Below, one piece after another: positions 41,013 through 47,569 of a stretch of 64,000 nucleotides of DNA. Under the pieces are notes generated by a model, which saw nothing but the letters and a program-made list of their open reading frames with translations, did no database searches and had not been told where the DNA came from. Made by a program: the position numbers and the translations under genes. How positions within the stretch are numbered: position 1 is the stretch's first letter; every line of letters starts with the position of its first letter. The stretch comes from Hyphomicrobium_A sp963728165 (GTDB lineage: Bacteria; Pseudomonadota; Alphaproteobacteria; Rhizobiales; Hyphomicrobiaceae). The stretch is from positions 62,001 to 126,000 of the forward strand of contig CAVSIY010000001.1 of assembly GCA_963728165.1 (NCBI GenBank). Reading direction: 5' to 3'.

Positions 41013-41054
41013 GCGGGCCGTCAACGAGATCCTGAAAGTGAAGCTGGGGATCTA
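41013..41054. repeat. Degenerate second copy of the gatB 3' end
   Basis: Reads AVNEILKVKLGI and stop (TAG) in the same strand sense as gatB, with 4 mismatches over 42 bp relative to 38225-38266, one of them changing Ala to Val. There is no upstream gatB sequence, so it is a gene-end relic. It marks the right border of the 2.8-kb segment holding the hydrolase and reductase genes. Confidence 0.85.
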
Positions 41055-41097
41055 GGCGCGGCGCGTTTGCAATGCACCCGCAGCCCCTTAACCTCAT

Positions 41098-41124
41098 CCT
41101 CGGGGCCTGACCGTGGCCCCGAGG
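41098..41124. terminator. Perfect 10-bp hairpin before the kinase operon
   Basis: CCTCGGGGCC (41098-41107) and GGCCCCGAGG (41115-41124) form a perfect stem with a 7-base loop. No T run follows, so intrinsic termination is doubtful; it may act as a barrier between the inserted segment and the next operon or attenuate it. Confidence 0.45.
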
Positions 41125-41168
41125 GACCCTGCGCACGTGGCGGGTCGAGGGGTTGGGGGGACAAAACG

Positions 41169-42119
41169 ATGGCGGCATCACCGCGCGGGGAGGGGGCTTC
41201 CGGACAAAGACGCGTCTTGGGCCGGCTGTGGCAAGGGCTCGCCATCGCCGCTTGCATCGGGCTCGTCGTCGTCCTTGCAGCGAGCTCCGGCGCTCAATCG
41301 ATGCGCGGCATTCTCCTCGGCCTCGCCGTAGCTGGATTTGCGGTCATCGTCCGGCTTTGGAAACGGGGACAACGTCACCTTGCCCCGGGAGGTGCGCAGG
41401 CGCTCGCCCGCGACCCGCGCCCGCCTGTTCTTTACCTGCGCTCCTTTGCCGGTGAGCGCGCGATCTCCGTCGAGGAGGAGGCGCTGGCGCGGGTCATGCA
41501 GCCGCTTGGCCCCTTCGTCGCCATCGGTCGGCCTGCCGAGAGCCTTCCGCCGCTCGGGGCGTCACGGTTCTATGTCCCTGGAAGCGATTGGCAAGCGTTC
41601 GTCCTCGACCTCATGCGCAAGTCGAGGCTGGTGCTGGTGGCCGCCGGCGAGACGCCTGGCCTCGGTTGGGAGATCAGCCGCTGCGTCGAGCTGATTGAGC
41701 CGAAAAGCCTGCTCATCCTGGTGCCGGCGTCGGCGAAGACCTACGAGGCCTTTCGCGCCATCGCGGCGCGCGAGGCCGACCTGGTGCTTCCGGCGCTGCC
41801 TAAGGCGGATCGTCTCGGCGGCGACACGACCGGGTTCCAGGGCGTTGTGCATTTCGATGGGGATTGGGGCGCCTCGTTCCAATCCTTCGATCGGCCCATT
41901 GCCGGCTTAGCCGCCACGGATCAGCGCGAGGATCGGTTGCGTGCGGCACTTGCTCCGGCGCTGGCCCCGATCGGTCTCAAGATCGGCCCACGCCGCAAGA
42001 ACGTCCGTGACGAGCTGCAATCGGCGTTGAACGTGTGGCTGGTGATCGCGGCACTCGCCACCGCCGCCGGCCTCGTCTTCGCGGCCCTGTGGGGCCTTGG
42101 CGTCGCGCCGGGTCGGTGA
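41169..42119 (+). CDS. Membrane-anchored protein with TIR-like region, unknown function
   Basis: 316 residues. Two N-terminal membrane helices (about 22-40 LAIAACIGLVVVLAASSG and 45-63 MRGILLGLAVAGFAVIV) and one at the C-terminus (about 290-310). The cytosolic part has VLYLRSFAGERAISVEEEAL, GPFVAIGRPAESLPPLGASRFYV, WQAFVLDLMRKSRLVLVAAGET and GLGWEISRCVEL. The order YLRSF, acidic helix, S-R-L-V-L-V, then GLGWE resembles TIR-like folds in layout, but I see no definite catalytic Glu assignment, so this is a guess. Similar YLRSF proteins occur in many bacteria without known role. It heads a unit with a kinase-fold gene and an NDPK-like gene. Confidence 0.6.
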   Translation: MAASPRGEGASGQRRVLGRLWQGLAIAACIGLVVVLAASSGAQSMRGILLGLAVAGFAVIVRLWKRGQRHLAPGGAQALARDPRPPVLYLRSFAGERAISVEEEALARVMQPLGPFVAIGRPAESLPPLGASRFYVPGSDWQAFVLDLMRKSRLVLVAAGETPGLGWEISRCVELIEPKSLLILVPASAKTYEAFRAIAAREADLVLPALPKADRLGGDTTGFQGVVHFDGDWGASFQSFDRPIAGLAATDQREDRLRAALAPALAPIGLKIGPRRKNVRDELQSALNVWLVIAALATAAGLVFAALWGLGVAPGR

Positions 42120-42249
42120 TCGACAGGGTAAGCCGGCTCTCTTGATCCATTCGGGAAACTGGGGCCCGTCTGCGTGTTGCGGATTTCCTGCCCGCGGGCC
42201 ATGCTGGGCCGGCAAATCGCGGCTCCGCCTCGTGGACGAAGACGACTTG

Positions 42250-42939
42250 ATGGCTACCCCGTGGACCCTCGAGAAAGAGCTTTGCGGCCTGGTCGATACA
42301 ACCTCCGTGGGCCAAGCGCTGTGCCGTCTCGGCATCGTCGAGGAGCCGTTGCCGAGGCCCAAGCTCGAGGAGGTGCACGGCTGGCGCCGCGGCGGGGCCG
42401 AGACCTTCATCTACCGGTTCCGGGTCAGCCAGCAGAGCGCCGTGCACGATGTGCTTCTGAAGGCGGTTGTGGCCTTCTCGACGGTCAAGTCGCTCAACGA
42501 GCTCGCCGAGGAATGGGCCGAGCGCCGCCGGCTGCTGGAGCACGAGGGCATCCGCACCCCCCGCCTCTATCATGCGGGGCGCGCGCTCGTGGTCGAGGAG
42601 TTCGTACCCGAAGGGCTTTCGAGTTTCCTGCGCCGGCGGCCGGCGGAGGCAACGCACCTGTTCGACCAGGTCATCCGCTATGCGGCCACCCTGGAAAAGC
42701 ACGGGTTCTGTCCGCTCTCTCCATTCCACGGTTTGCGCACCAACGGCACCGACGTTTTCGCCGTCGACTTCGGCCAGGACTTAGGCCCGCCGGGGCTCAG
42801 CTCGCGACGCGGGCGGCGGCTCTTGCGCGAGGCGATCAAATGGCTCAGTAGGGCGAGCAGCCAGGCAATCGATGAGAGCCGCGCAACGGCGGTGTTTGCA
42901 TTTCACGCGGCGGATGCAAAGAGCGGGGGCTTCAAGTGA
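42250..42939 (+). CDS. Kinase-fold protein (APH / Ser-Thr kinase-like)
   Basis: 229 residues from the ATG at 42250; frames farther upstream look non-coding. The fold is suggested by VLLKAVVAF (ATP lysine), a helix AEEWAERRRLLEHEGI with the pairing Glu, a hinge LVVEEFVPEGLSSFL, then HGLRTNGTDVFAVDFGQDLG, where H-x-x-x-x-N and DFG-like residues fill the catalytic and metal positions. The catalytic Asp of the usual HRD/HGD is missing or is Arg (HGLRTN). It overlaps the next gene by 4 bp. Substrate unknown; the pairing with an NDPK-like protein suggests a phosphorylation couple. Confidence 0.7.
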   Translation: MATPWTLEKELCGLVDTTSVGQALCRLGIVEEPLPRPKLEEVHGWRRGGAETFIYRFRVSQQSAVHDVLLKAVVAFSTVKSLNELAEEWAERRRLLEHEGIRTPRLYHAGRALVVEEFVPEGLSSFLRRRPAEATHLFDQVIRYAATLEKHGFCPLSPFHGLRTNGTDVFAVDFGQDLGPPGLSSRRGRRLLREAIKWLSRASSQAIDESRATAVFAFHAADAKSGGFK

Positions 42940-43955
42940 TCTCGACGTCGAAGATTGTTCGGGCCGTCGGCGAGCTGTCGAGGGCGAAGGGCGCGGCCGA
43001 GCGCTGGATCAGCCCGCTCGAGAGCGAGCCGCCCGCCGGGCGCAACCACTTCGTCCTGTTCTTGAAGCCGGAGGCTCTCGCCATTGAGGACGGCGTGGAG
43101 GTGGAGGCCATCCTCGACCTCGTCCTCGCAGCGCTTAAGACGTACGCGGTGACGACGGGAGCTATCCGCATCTTGAACGGGCACTACCTCGGCCGCTACC
43201 ACATCATGGAGGAGCATTACGGCGTCATCAATCGCGCCTCGCGGCTGGGTGAGGGCGCGCTGTCGGAGCCGACGCGCAAGAAGCTGATGGCCGAGTGCGC
43301 CAACGTCGACCGCATTCTCGGCGCCCATCAGTTTCTGAAGGAATTTCCCGAGGTGTCGGCGTTCGCGCTGAACATTCTCGCCGACACGCTGAAGACCAAA
43401 AAGATCGCCAGCGGCAAATACTACGGCGTGATCGACGTCGCCGGCGAGCGCATCGTCGTCTTGAACCCGTTCCACCCGCAGCAAGTGCTGCACTACACGA
43501 GCCCGGGCCGCACCATCGTCGTGCTCGAGTGCGCCACCGACACCGACTGGCACGTGCTGCGCGAGGACATGACCGGGGCCACCGATCCGACCAAGGCGGC
43601 CGCCGGCTCCATCCGCAAGACGCTGCTGGAAAAGAAATCGAAGCTGGGGCTGCGCGACGTCGCCACCGCGACCAACGGCGTGCACTGCTCCGCCGGCCCG
43701 CTCGAGGCCATGGTCGAGTTCGGCCGCTTCTTCTCCGATCACGCCAAGAAGAAGCTGATCAAGCTCTTCGATACGCCCTTCGGCGAGCTGCTGGCGCGGC
43801 GCGGGATCGGCAAGAAGGAGATAGCAGCGCTCGCCAAGAACCCGCTCATCGGCAAGGAGGGCGGCGGCGCCTACGCCTTCAACCTGACCGAGGAGAAGAA
43901 CTCCGATGCGGCGGCTGACCTGCTGGCCGAGATGGTGAGCGAGACCGCGTCCTGA
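42936..43955 (+). CDS. NDP-kinase-like protein with a ~100-residue insert
   Basis: 339 residues from a GTG start that overlaps the stop of the previous gene. Residues 38-100 have HFVLFLKPEAL and HYGVINRAS like the start of NDPK. After about 95 extra residues the second half of NDPK appears: RTIVVLECATDTDWHVLRE, GATDPTKAAAGSIRK (T216, R227) and TNGVHCSAGPLEAM with N247 and the catalytic His at 250. K44 matches the NDPK lysine in IKPDAV-type motifs. So the set K, T, R, N, H of the active site is kept in an enlarged protein, unlike the 140-residue housekeeping enzyme. It probably uses a phosphohistidine, either on nucleotides or on a partner. It is translationally coupled to a kinase-fold gene. 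Confidence 0.8.
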   Translation: MISTSKIVRAVGELSRAKGAAERWISPLESEPPAGRNHFVLFLKPEALAIEDGVEVEAILDLVLAALKTYAVTTGAIRILNGHYLGRYHIMEEHYGVINRASRLGEGALSEPTRKKLMAECANVDRILGAHQFLKEFPEVSAFALNILADTLKTKKIASGKYYGVIDVAGERIVVLNPFHPQQVLHYTSPGRTIVVLECATDTDWHVLREDMTGATDPTKAAAGSIRKTLLEKKSKLGLRDVATATNGVHCSAGPLEAMVEFGRFFSDHAKKKLIKLFDTPFGELLARRGIGKKEIAALAKNPLIGKEGGGAYAFNLTEEKNSDAAADLLAEMVSETAS

Positions 43956-44105
43956 GCGCTCGAGGCTGCACGTGGCCGGAGCGAAGTCGGTTCATGGGCG
44001 TGCTGATCTCGGTCAATAGGGACCGCGGCGCTGGGCCGCCTTGTGAGGCAGCCCCATCGGGCCTATGTGGGCCGCAGGGAGCCTGGCGCACGCATAAGAA
44101 GGGCA

Positions 44106-44759
44106 ATGAACAAGACCCGCGCGAAACATCTGCCCGTTATTGCCGTTGCCGTCCTGCTCATGGCCGGCATGAGCACGATAGTGATCTATTCGCCGACCTT
44201 GTACCGGATGTTCTGCAGCCTGACCGGCTACAACGGTACGGTGCGGCGGGTGAGCCTGCCCAAAGCGGCGATCATCGCGAGCGGGAAGCCCATCACCGTC
44301 TCCTTCGACGCCAACGTCGCCCCCGACCTGCCGTGGGAATTCAAGCCCCTGCAGCAGAAGGTCGTGACCCACTTCGGTGAGCCGACCAAGGTCTACTACT
44401 ACGCCAAGAACAACTCCGACCACACGCTCGTGGGCCGGGCGGTCTTCAACGTGACGCCGTTCGCGGCCGCACCGTTCTTTTTCAAGATCGAATGCTTCTG
44501 CTTCACCGACGAGAAGCTCAAACCCGGCGAGAGCGCGCGCATGCCGCTCGTCTTCTACGTCGATGAGGAGATGCTGAAGGACCCGGACGCGCAGATGCTG
44601 ACCCAGCTGACGCTGTCCTACACCTTCTACAAGCAGGCCGACCGCTCGGCGGAGGAGCTGAAAAGCGTGCGCGATCTCAAGGCCGGATCGGAGAAGACCG
44701 ATGCCACCTTGAAGCAGACGCAGGAGGCCCACTTCGCCAACGATGCACCAAAACGATGA
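44106..44759 (+). CDS. ctaG: Cytochrome c oxidase assembly protein Cox11/CtaG
   Basis: 217 residues. One N-terminal membrane helix (LPVIAVAVLLMAGMSTIVIY), then the periplasmic Cox11 domain: CSLTGYNGTV, VSFDANVAPDLPWEFKPLQQ, GEPTKVYYYAKNNS, FKIECFCFTDEKLKPGE with the CFCF copper motif, and MPLVFYVDEEM. It inserts CuB into subunit I of cytochrome oxidase. No oxidase structural genes are nearby, so this is an unlinked copy. It overlaps the next gene, a copper-chaperone-like protein, by 4 bp. Confidence 0.94.
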   Translation: MNKTRAKHLPVIAVAVLLMAGMSTIVIYSPTLYRMFCSLTGYNGTVRRVSLPKAAIIASGKPITVSFDANVAPDLPWEFKPLQQKVVTHFGEPTKVYYYAKNNSDHTLVGRAVFNVTPFAAAPFFFKIECFCFTDEKLKPGESARMPLVFYVDEEMLKDPDAQMLTQLTLSYTFYKQADRSAEELKSVRDLKAGSEKTDATLKQTQEAHFANDAPKR

Positions 44760-45247
44760 GCTCAAACCCCATGCCCAGAGTTTTCTCGATCTACGCTGCC
44801 GGCACAGCGCTTTGCCTGGCCCTGGGCGCCAGCATGCTGGCGGTCGCTGCGGGCGGGGCCGAGGCCCATAGCTACAAGCTCGGCGACATCGCCATCGGCC
44901 ACATCTGGGCGAAGCCGCCCGAGCCGGGCGCCGACGGTGTCCCGGTCTACGCGCCCTTCCTGAACAGCGGGACAACGACGGTGCGGCTCGTCGGCGCGTC
45001 CACCCCGATCGCCGACAAAACCCGTTTCCGCAAAGTCGACAAGAAGGACGGCACCGTCAGCTGGCCCCAAGCCATCGAGTTGCACCCGGGCAAGCCCTTC
45101 GCGCTCGCGGCCTGGCGCGAGCATCTCTGGCTCTCCGGTCTGCACAAGCCGCTCAAGGACGGGGACTGGTTCGACCTAACCTTGGATTTCGGTGACAAGG
45201 GCAAGCTGCCGGTGAAGGTGCGCGTGGAGACGACGCCGGGTCATTGA
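44756..45247 (+). CDS. PCu(A)C copper-chaperone-like protein without standard ligands
   Basis: 163 residues with a signal peptide (long N-terminal MPRVFSIYAAGTALCLALG, cleavage near GGAEAHS). The fold resembles PCu(A)C (DUF461): GDIAIGHIWAKP, VPVYAPFLNSGTTTVRLVGAST, LHPGKPFALAAWREHLWLSGL and PLKDGDWFDLTLDFGDKG. In PCu(A)C the Cu ligands are H-x-x-M-type residues in EIHEM and HLMLMGL motifs; here the first region reads TRFRKV and the second HLWLSGL, so the methionines are absent. Its place next to cox11 still implies copper delivery. It may have changed ligands or be a structural partner. Confidence 0.75.
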   Translation: MSSNPMPRVFSIYAAGTALCLALGASMLAVAAGGAEAHSYKLGDIAIGHIWAKPPEPGADGVPVYAPFLNSGTTTVRLVGASTPIADKTRFRKVDKKDGTVSWPQAIELHPGKPFALAAWREHLWLSGLHKPLKDGDWFDLTLDFGDKGKLPVKVRVETTPGH

Positions 45248-45255
45248 CGTCATCA

Positions 45256-45320
45256 GCCCCCGCACCGCGTCGCCGTCCATGCGAAGCATGGCTTCGCCAT
45301 GACGCCTTGACCGCGGGGGC
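45256..45320. terminator. Palindromic repeat, probable transcription terminator
   Basis: The outer arms GCCCCCGC (45256-45263) and GCGGGGGC (45313-45320) pair, and inside are CATGCGAAGC and GCTTCGCCATG arms. Together they fold into a long hairpin behind the PCu(A)C gene. No T tract follows. The inner ccatgcgaagcatggcttcgccatg unit resembles a repeat common in this order. Confidence 0.5.
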
Positions 45321-45341
45321 AGCGCGCCCGACAAACCGTCC

Positions 45342-45968
45342 ATGAGCGAAGACGACCGCCAGCACGCCCCCTCCGTCGCCCGCAACCGCGATCCGATCTG
45401 GCAGGTGCTGCAGCGCCACTTGCCGCAACAGGGCCTCGTGCTCGAGGTCGCGAGCGGCTCTGGCGAGCACGCCGTGCACTTTGCGCAAAGCGCGCCCCCC
45501 GATCTCGTGTTCCAGCCGAGCGACGCCGACCCGCGGGCCCGCGCCAGCATCGATGCCTGGATCACCGCCAGCGGGCCCCCCAACATCCGCCCGGCGCTCG
45601 CGCTCGACGCCACCTCGGAGACGTGGCCGCTTTCCCGCGCCGACGTCGTCTTGTGTTTCAACATGATCCACATCGCGCCGTGGGAGGCCGCCGTCGGCCT
45701 GGTGCGCGGCGCTGCACGCATCCTTCCGCCAGGCGGTCTCCTCGCCCTCTACGGTCCCTTCAAGCGCGAGGGGCGCCACACAGCGCCCAGCAACGAGGCC
45801 TTCGATCGCGATTTCCTCAAAGCGCGCAACCCGGCGTGGGGCGTGCGCGACCTGGAGGCGGTCGCGACACTTGCCGCGGAAGCGGGGTTCGCGCCGCCGA
45901 TGATCGAGGCGATGCCGGCCAACAATCTCTCGGTGTTGTTCCGGCGGCGGTCAGAATCGCGCAACTAA
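45342..45968 (+). CDS. DUF938 SAM-dependent methyltransferase-like protein
   Basis: 208 residues with the DUF938 sequence: APSVARNRDPIWQVLQRHLP, VLEVASGSGEHAVHFA (SAM loop), FQPSDADPRARASIDAW, VLCFNMIHIAPWEAAVGLVRGAARILPPGG and LYGPFKREGRHTAPSNEAFD. The family is widespread in proteobacteria and of unknown substrate. It is a single gene between terminator-like repeats. Confidence 0.88.
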   Translation: MSEDDRQHAPSVARNRDPIWQVLQRHLPQQGLVLEVASGSGEHAVHFAQSAPPDLVFQPSDADPRARASIDAWITASGPPNIRPALALDATSETWPLSRADVVLCFNMIHIAPWEAAVGLVRGAARILPPGGLLALYGPFKREGRHTAPSNEAFDRDFLKARNPAWGVRDLEAVATLAAEAGFAPPMIEAMPANNLSVLFRRRSESRN

Positions 45969-46079
45969 GTCCGTCGTCCGCTGTTGTCCCGCTCTTGCGA
46001 TTGACGTAGATCATTTCGCTTGCGTCGGCGGCGCACCTAACCTCGCGTTGCCATGTTCAGCAGCAGGAGAGCCGGACCC

Positions 46080-46406
46080 ATGCGCCTGAGACATACGCTC
46101 GCATTCGCATCGCTGATCGGGCTGCCGGCCGCAGCGTCGGCACAGGATCTCGGCAACGCCAAGCTGGGGCAGGAGTACGCGGGTCGGGTGTGCGTCGAGT
46201 GTCACGACGTGGAGCCGAAGGGCGAAATCTCGCCCAACCCCGACGCGCCGAGCTTTCAGTCCGTCGCCGACACGCCCGGCATGTCGGCCCGCGCGCTGGC
46301 GGTGTGGATGCAGACATCGCACCCAACCATGCCCAACCTCATGATCAAGCCCGACGACATGGACAACGTCATCGCCTACATCATGAGCTTGCGCACGCCA
46401 AAGTGA
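46080..46406 (+). CDS. Small periplasmic cytochrome c
   Basis: 108 residues from the ATG at 46080 with GGAGAG upstream. Signal peptide (LRHTLAFASLIGLPAAASAQ), haem-binding CVECH, and a distal Met in HPTMPNLMIKPDDMDNVIAYI. It fits class I cytochromes c of the short c551/c552 kind. It could shuttle electrons to oxidases or other periplasmic enzymes; no partner is adjacent. Convergent with the dodecin gene, 6 bp apart. Confidence 0.88.
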   Translation: MRLRHTLAFASLIGLPAAASAQDLGNAKLGQEYAGRVCVECHDVEPKGEISPNPDAPSFQSVADTPGMSARALAVWMQTSHPTMPNLMIKPDDMDNVIAYIMSLRTPK

Positions 46407-46412
46407 GCCACG

Positions 46413-46607
46413 TCAGTCGAGCACGAATGAGATCTTGGCGTTCACGCGATACTTTTTGAGCTTGCCCCCTTCGACGGTCGCCTCGAAGTTCTTGATATAG
46501 ATCGACTTGATATTGTGCACCGACTTGCCGGCCTTGGTGACGGCCTGTTGCGCCGCGTCTTCCCAGCTCTTGTCGGACTCCGACAGCACCTCGATGACCT
46601 TGAGCAT
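46413..46607 (-). CDS. Dodecin family flavin-binding protein
   Basis: 64 residues, the standard dodecin length: MLKVIEVLSESDKSWEDAAQ, VHNIKSIYIKNFEATVEGG and KKYRVNAKISFVLD. The start at 46607 has GGAGGAGC upstream. Dodecins are dodecameric spheres that bind flavins (or CoA) and store or buffer them. The typical conserved Trp (here in KSWEDA) stacks on the isoalloxazine. A single gene, divergent from the next hydrolase. Confidence 0.92.
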   Translation of the reverse strand: MLKVIEVLSESDKSWEDAAQQAVTKAGKSVHNIKSIYIKNFEATVEGGKLKKYRVNAKISFVLD

Positions 46608-46724
46608 TTCTGCGCTCCTCCAGGGTTGTGTCCTTGGGGGCGGACCGCCCCAGTCAGCTTTCGTAAAGGGCCGATGGTGCATGAACATTGACGAGGGTCA
46701 ATCATGCGTGGGGAGCAGGGAAGC

Positions 46725-47489
46725 ATGGCCAGAACCGTCGTCATGATTCACGGCGCCTTTGCCGGCGGCTGGTGCTTCGACAACTTTGCTGGCGCTCTGG
46801 CGGGGCAGGGGTGGACCTGCCACACGCCCGACTTGCGCTTTCATGAGACGGGGCCCACACGCCTGCCCAACCCGCACCTCGCGACAACGAGCATCGCGGA
46901 CTATACCAGCGACTTAGCCGCATTCGTTGCCGGCCTCGACGAGAAGCCCGTTATCCTCGGCCACTCCATGGGCGGTATCATCGCCCAGCAGCTGGCGGCC
47001 AAGGGCCTCGCCCGGGCGCTCGTGCTGTTGGCGAGCGGCGCACCCTGGGGCATCCTTCCCGTTTCCGACGAGGAGCGCGCGGTCGCCACCGGCTTGATGA
47101 CGGCAGGCGCGTTTTGGACGCGGGCGCTCAATCCCGTGCTGGCGGTGGCCGCCAAGGATTCGCTCGCCAACCTCGATCCTGGCGCACAGCGCCAGGTCTT
47201 CGACCGGCTGGGGCCAGAATCGGGCAGAGCCCTGTTCGAGCTCTTCTTTTGGATGTTCGACAAGCACCGCACCACCGAGGTCCACGCAAGCAACGTCACC
47301 TGTCCGGTTCTCATCATCGCGGGCGCCGCCGACAAGGTGATCTCGCCGCTGACCGCCGGGCGCATCGCCGAGCTTTACGGCGATCGCGTACTCTTCCACG
47401 TCGCGCCGGGCCGAGGCCACTTTCTCCCGCTCGAGCCGGGATGGGAGGAGCTGGCATGCCACTGCTCGGGTTGGCTGGAGAAGGCGTAA
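46725..47489 (+). CDS. Alpha/beta hydrolase (esterase/lactonase type)
   Basis: 254 residues from the ATG at 46725. TVVMIHGAFAGGWCFDNFA (oxyanion loop), VILGHSMGGIIAQQLA nucleophile elbow with Ser, LIIAGAADKVISP with the acid and PGRGHFLPLEPGWEEL with the His complete the triad. No signal peptide, so cytoplasmic. Substrate cannot be told. Monocistronic. Confidence 0.88.
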   Translation: MARTVVMIHGAFAGGWCFDNFAGALAGQGWTCHTPDLRFHETGPTRLPNPHLATTSIADYTSDLAAFVAGLDEKPVILGHSMGGIIAQQLAAKGLARALVLLASGAPWGILPVSDEERAVATGLMTAGAFWTRALNPVLAVAAKDSLANLDPGAQRQVFDRLGPESGRALFELFFWMFDKHRTTEVHASNVTCPVLIIAGAADKVISPLTAGRIAELYGDRVLFHVAPGRGHFLPLEPGWEELACHCSGWLEKA

Positions 47490-47569
47490 CGCGCCTGGAA
47501 ACCGTTAAGTCCCCGACGCTATGATGAGGGCGAAGCCGGGATCGGCCCGACGCCGCTCAGCGAGACCGC

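Noticed and set aside
42097..42249. An earlier ATG that would extend the kinase-fold protein by 51 residues
   Set aside because: The extra sequence has no conserved character and would overlap the upstream gene; the ATG at 42250 directly precedes the conserved region.
43956..44105. Short frame between the NDPK-like gene and cox11
   Set aside because: Composition not protein-like and no ribosome site; probably a leader for cox11.
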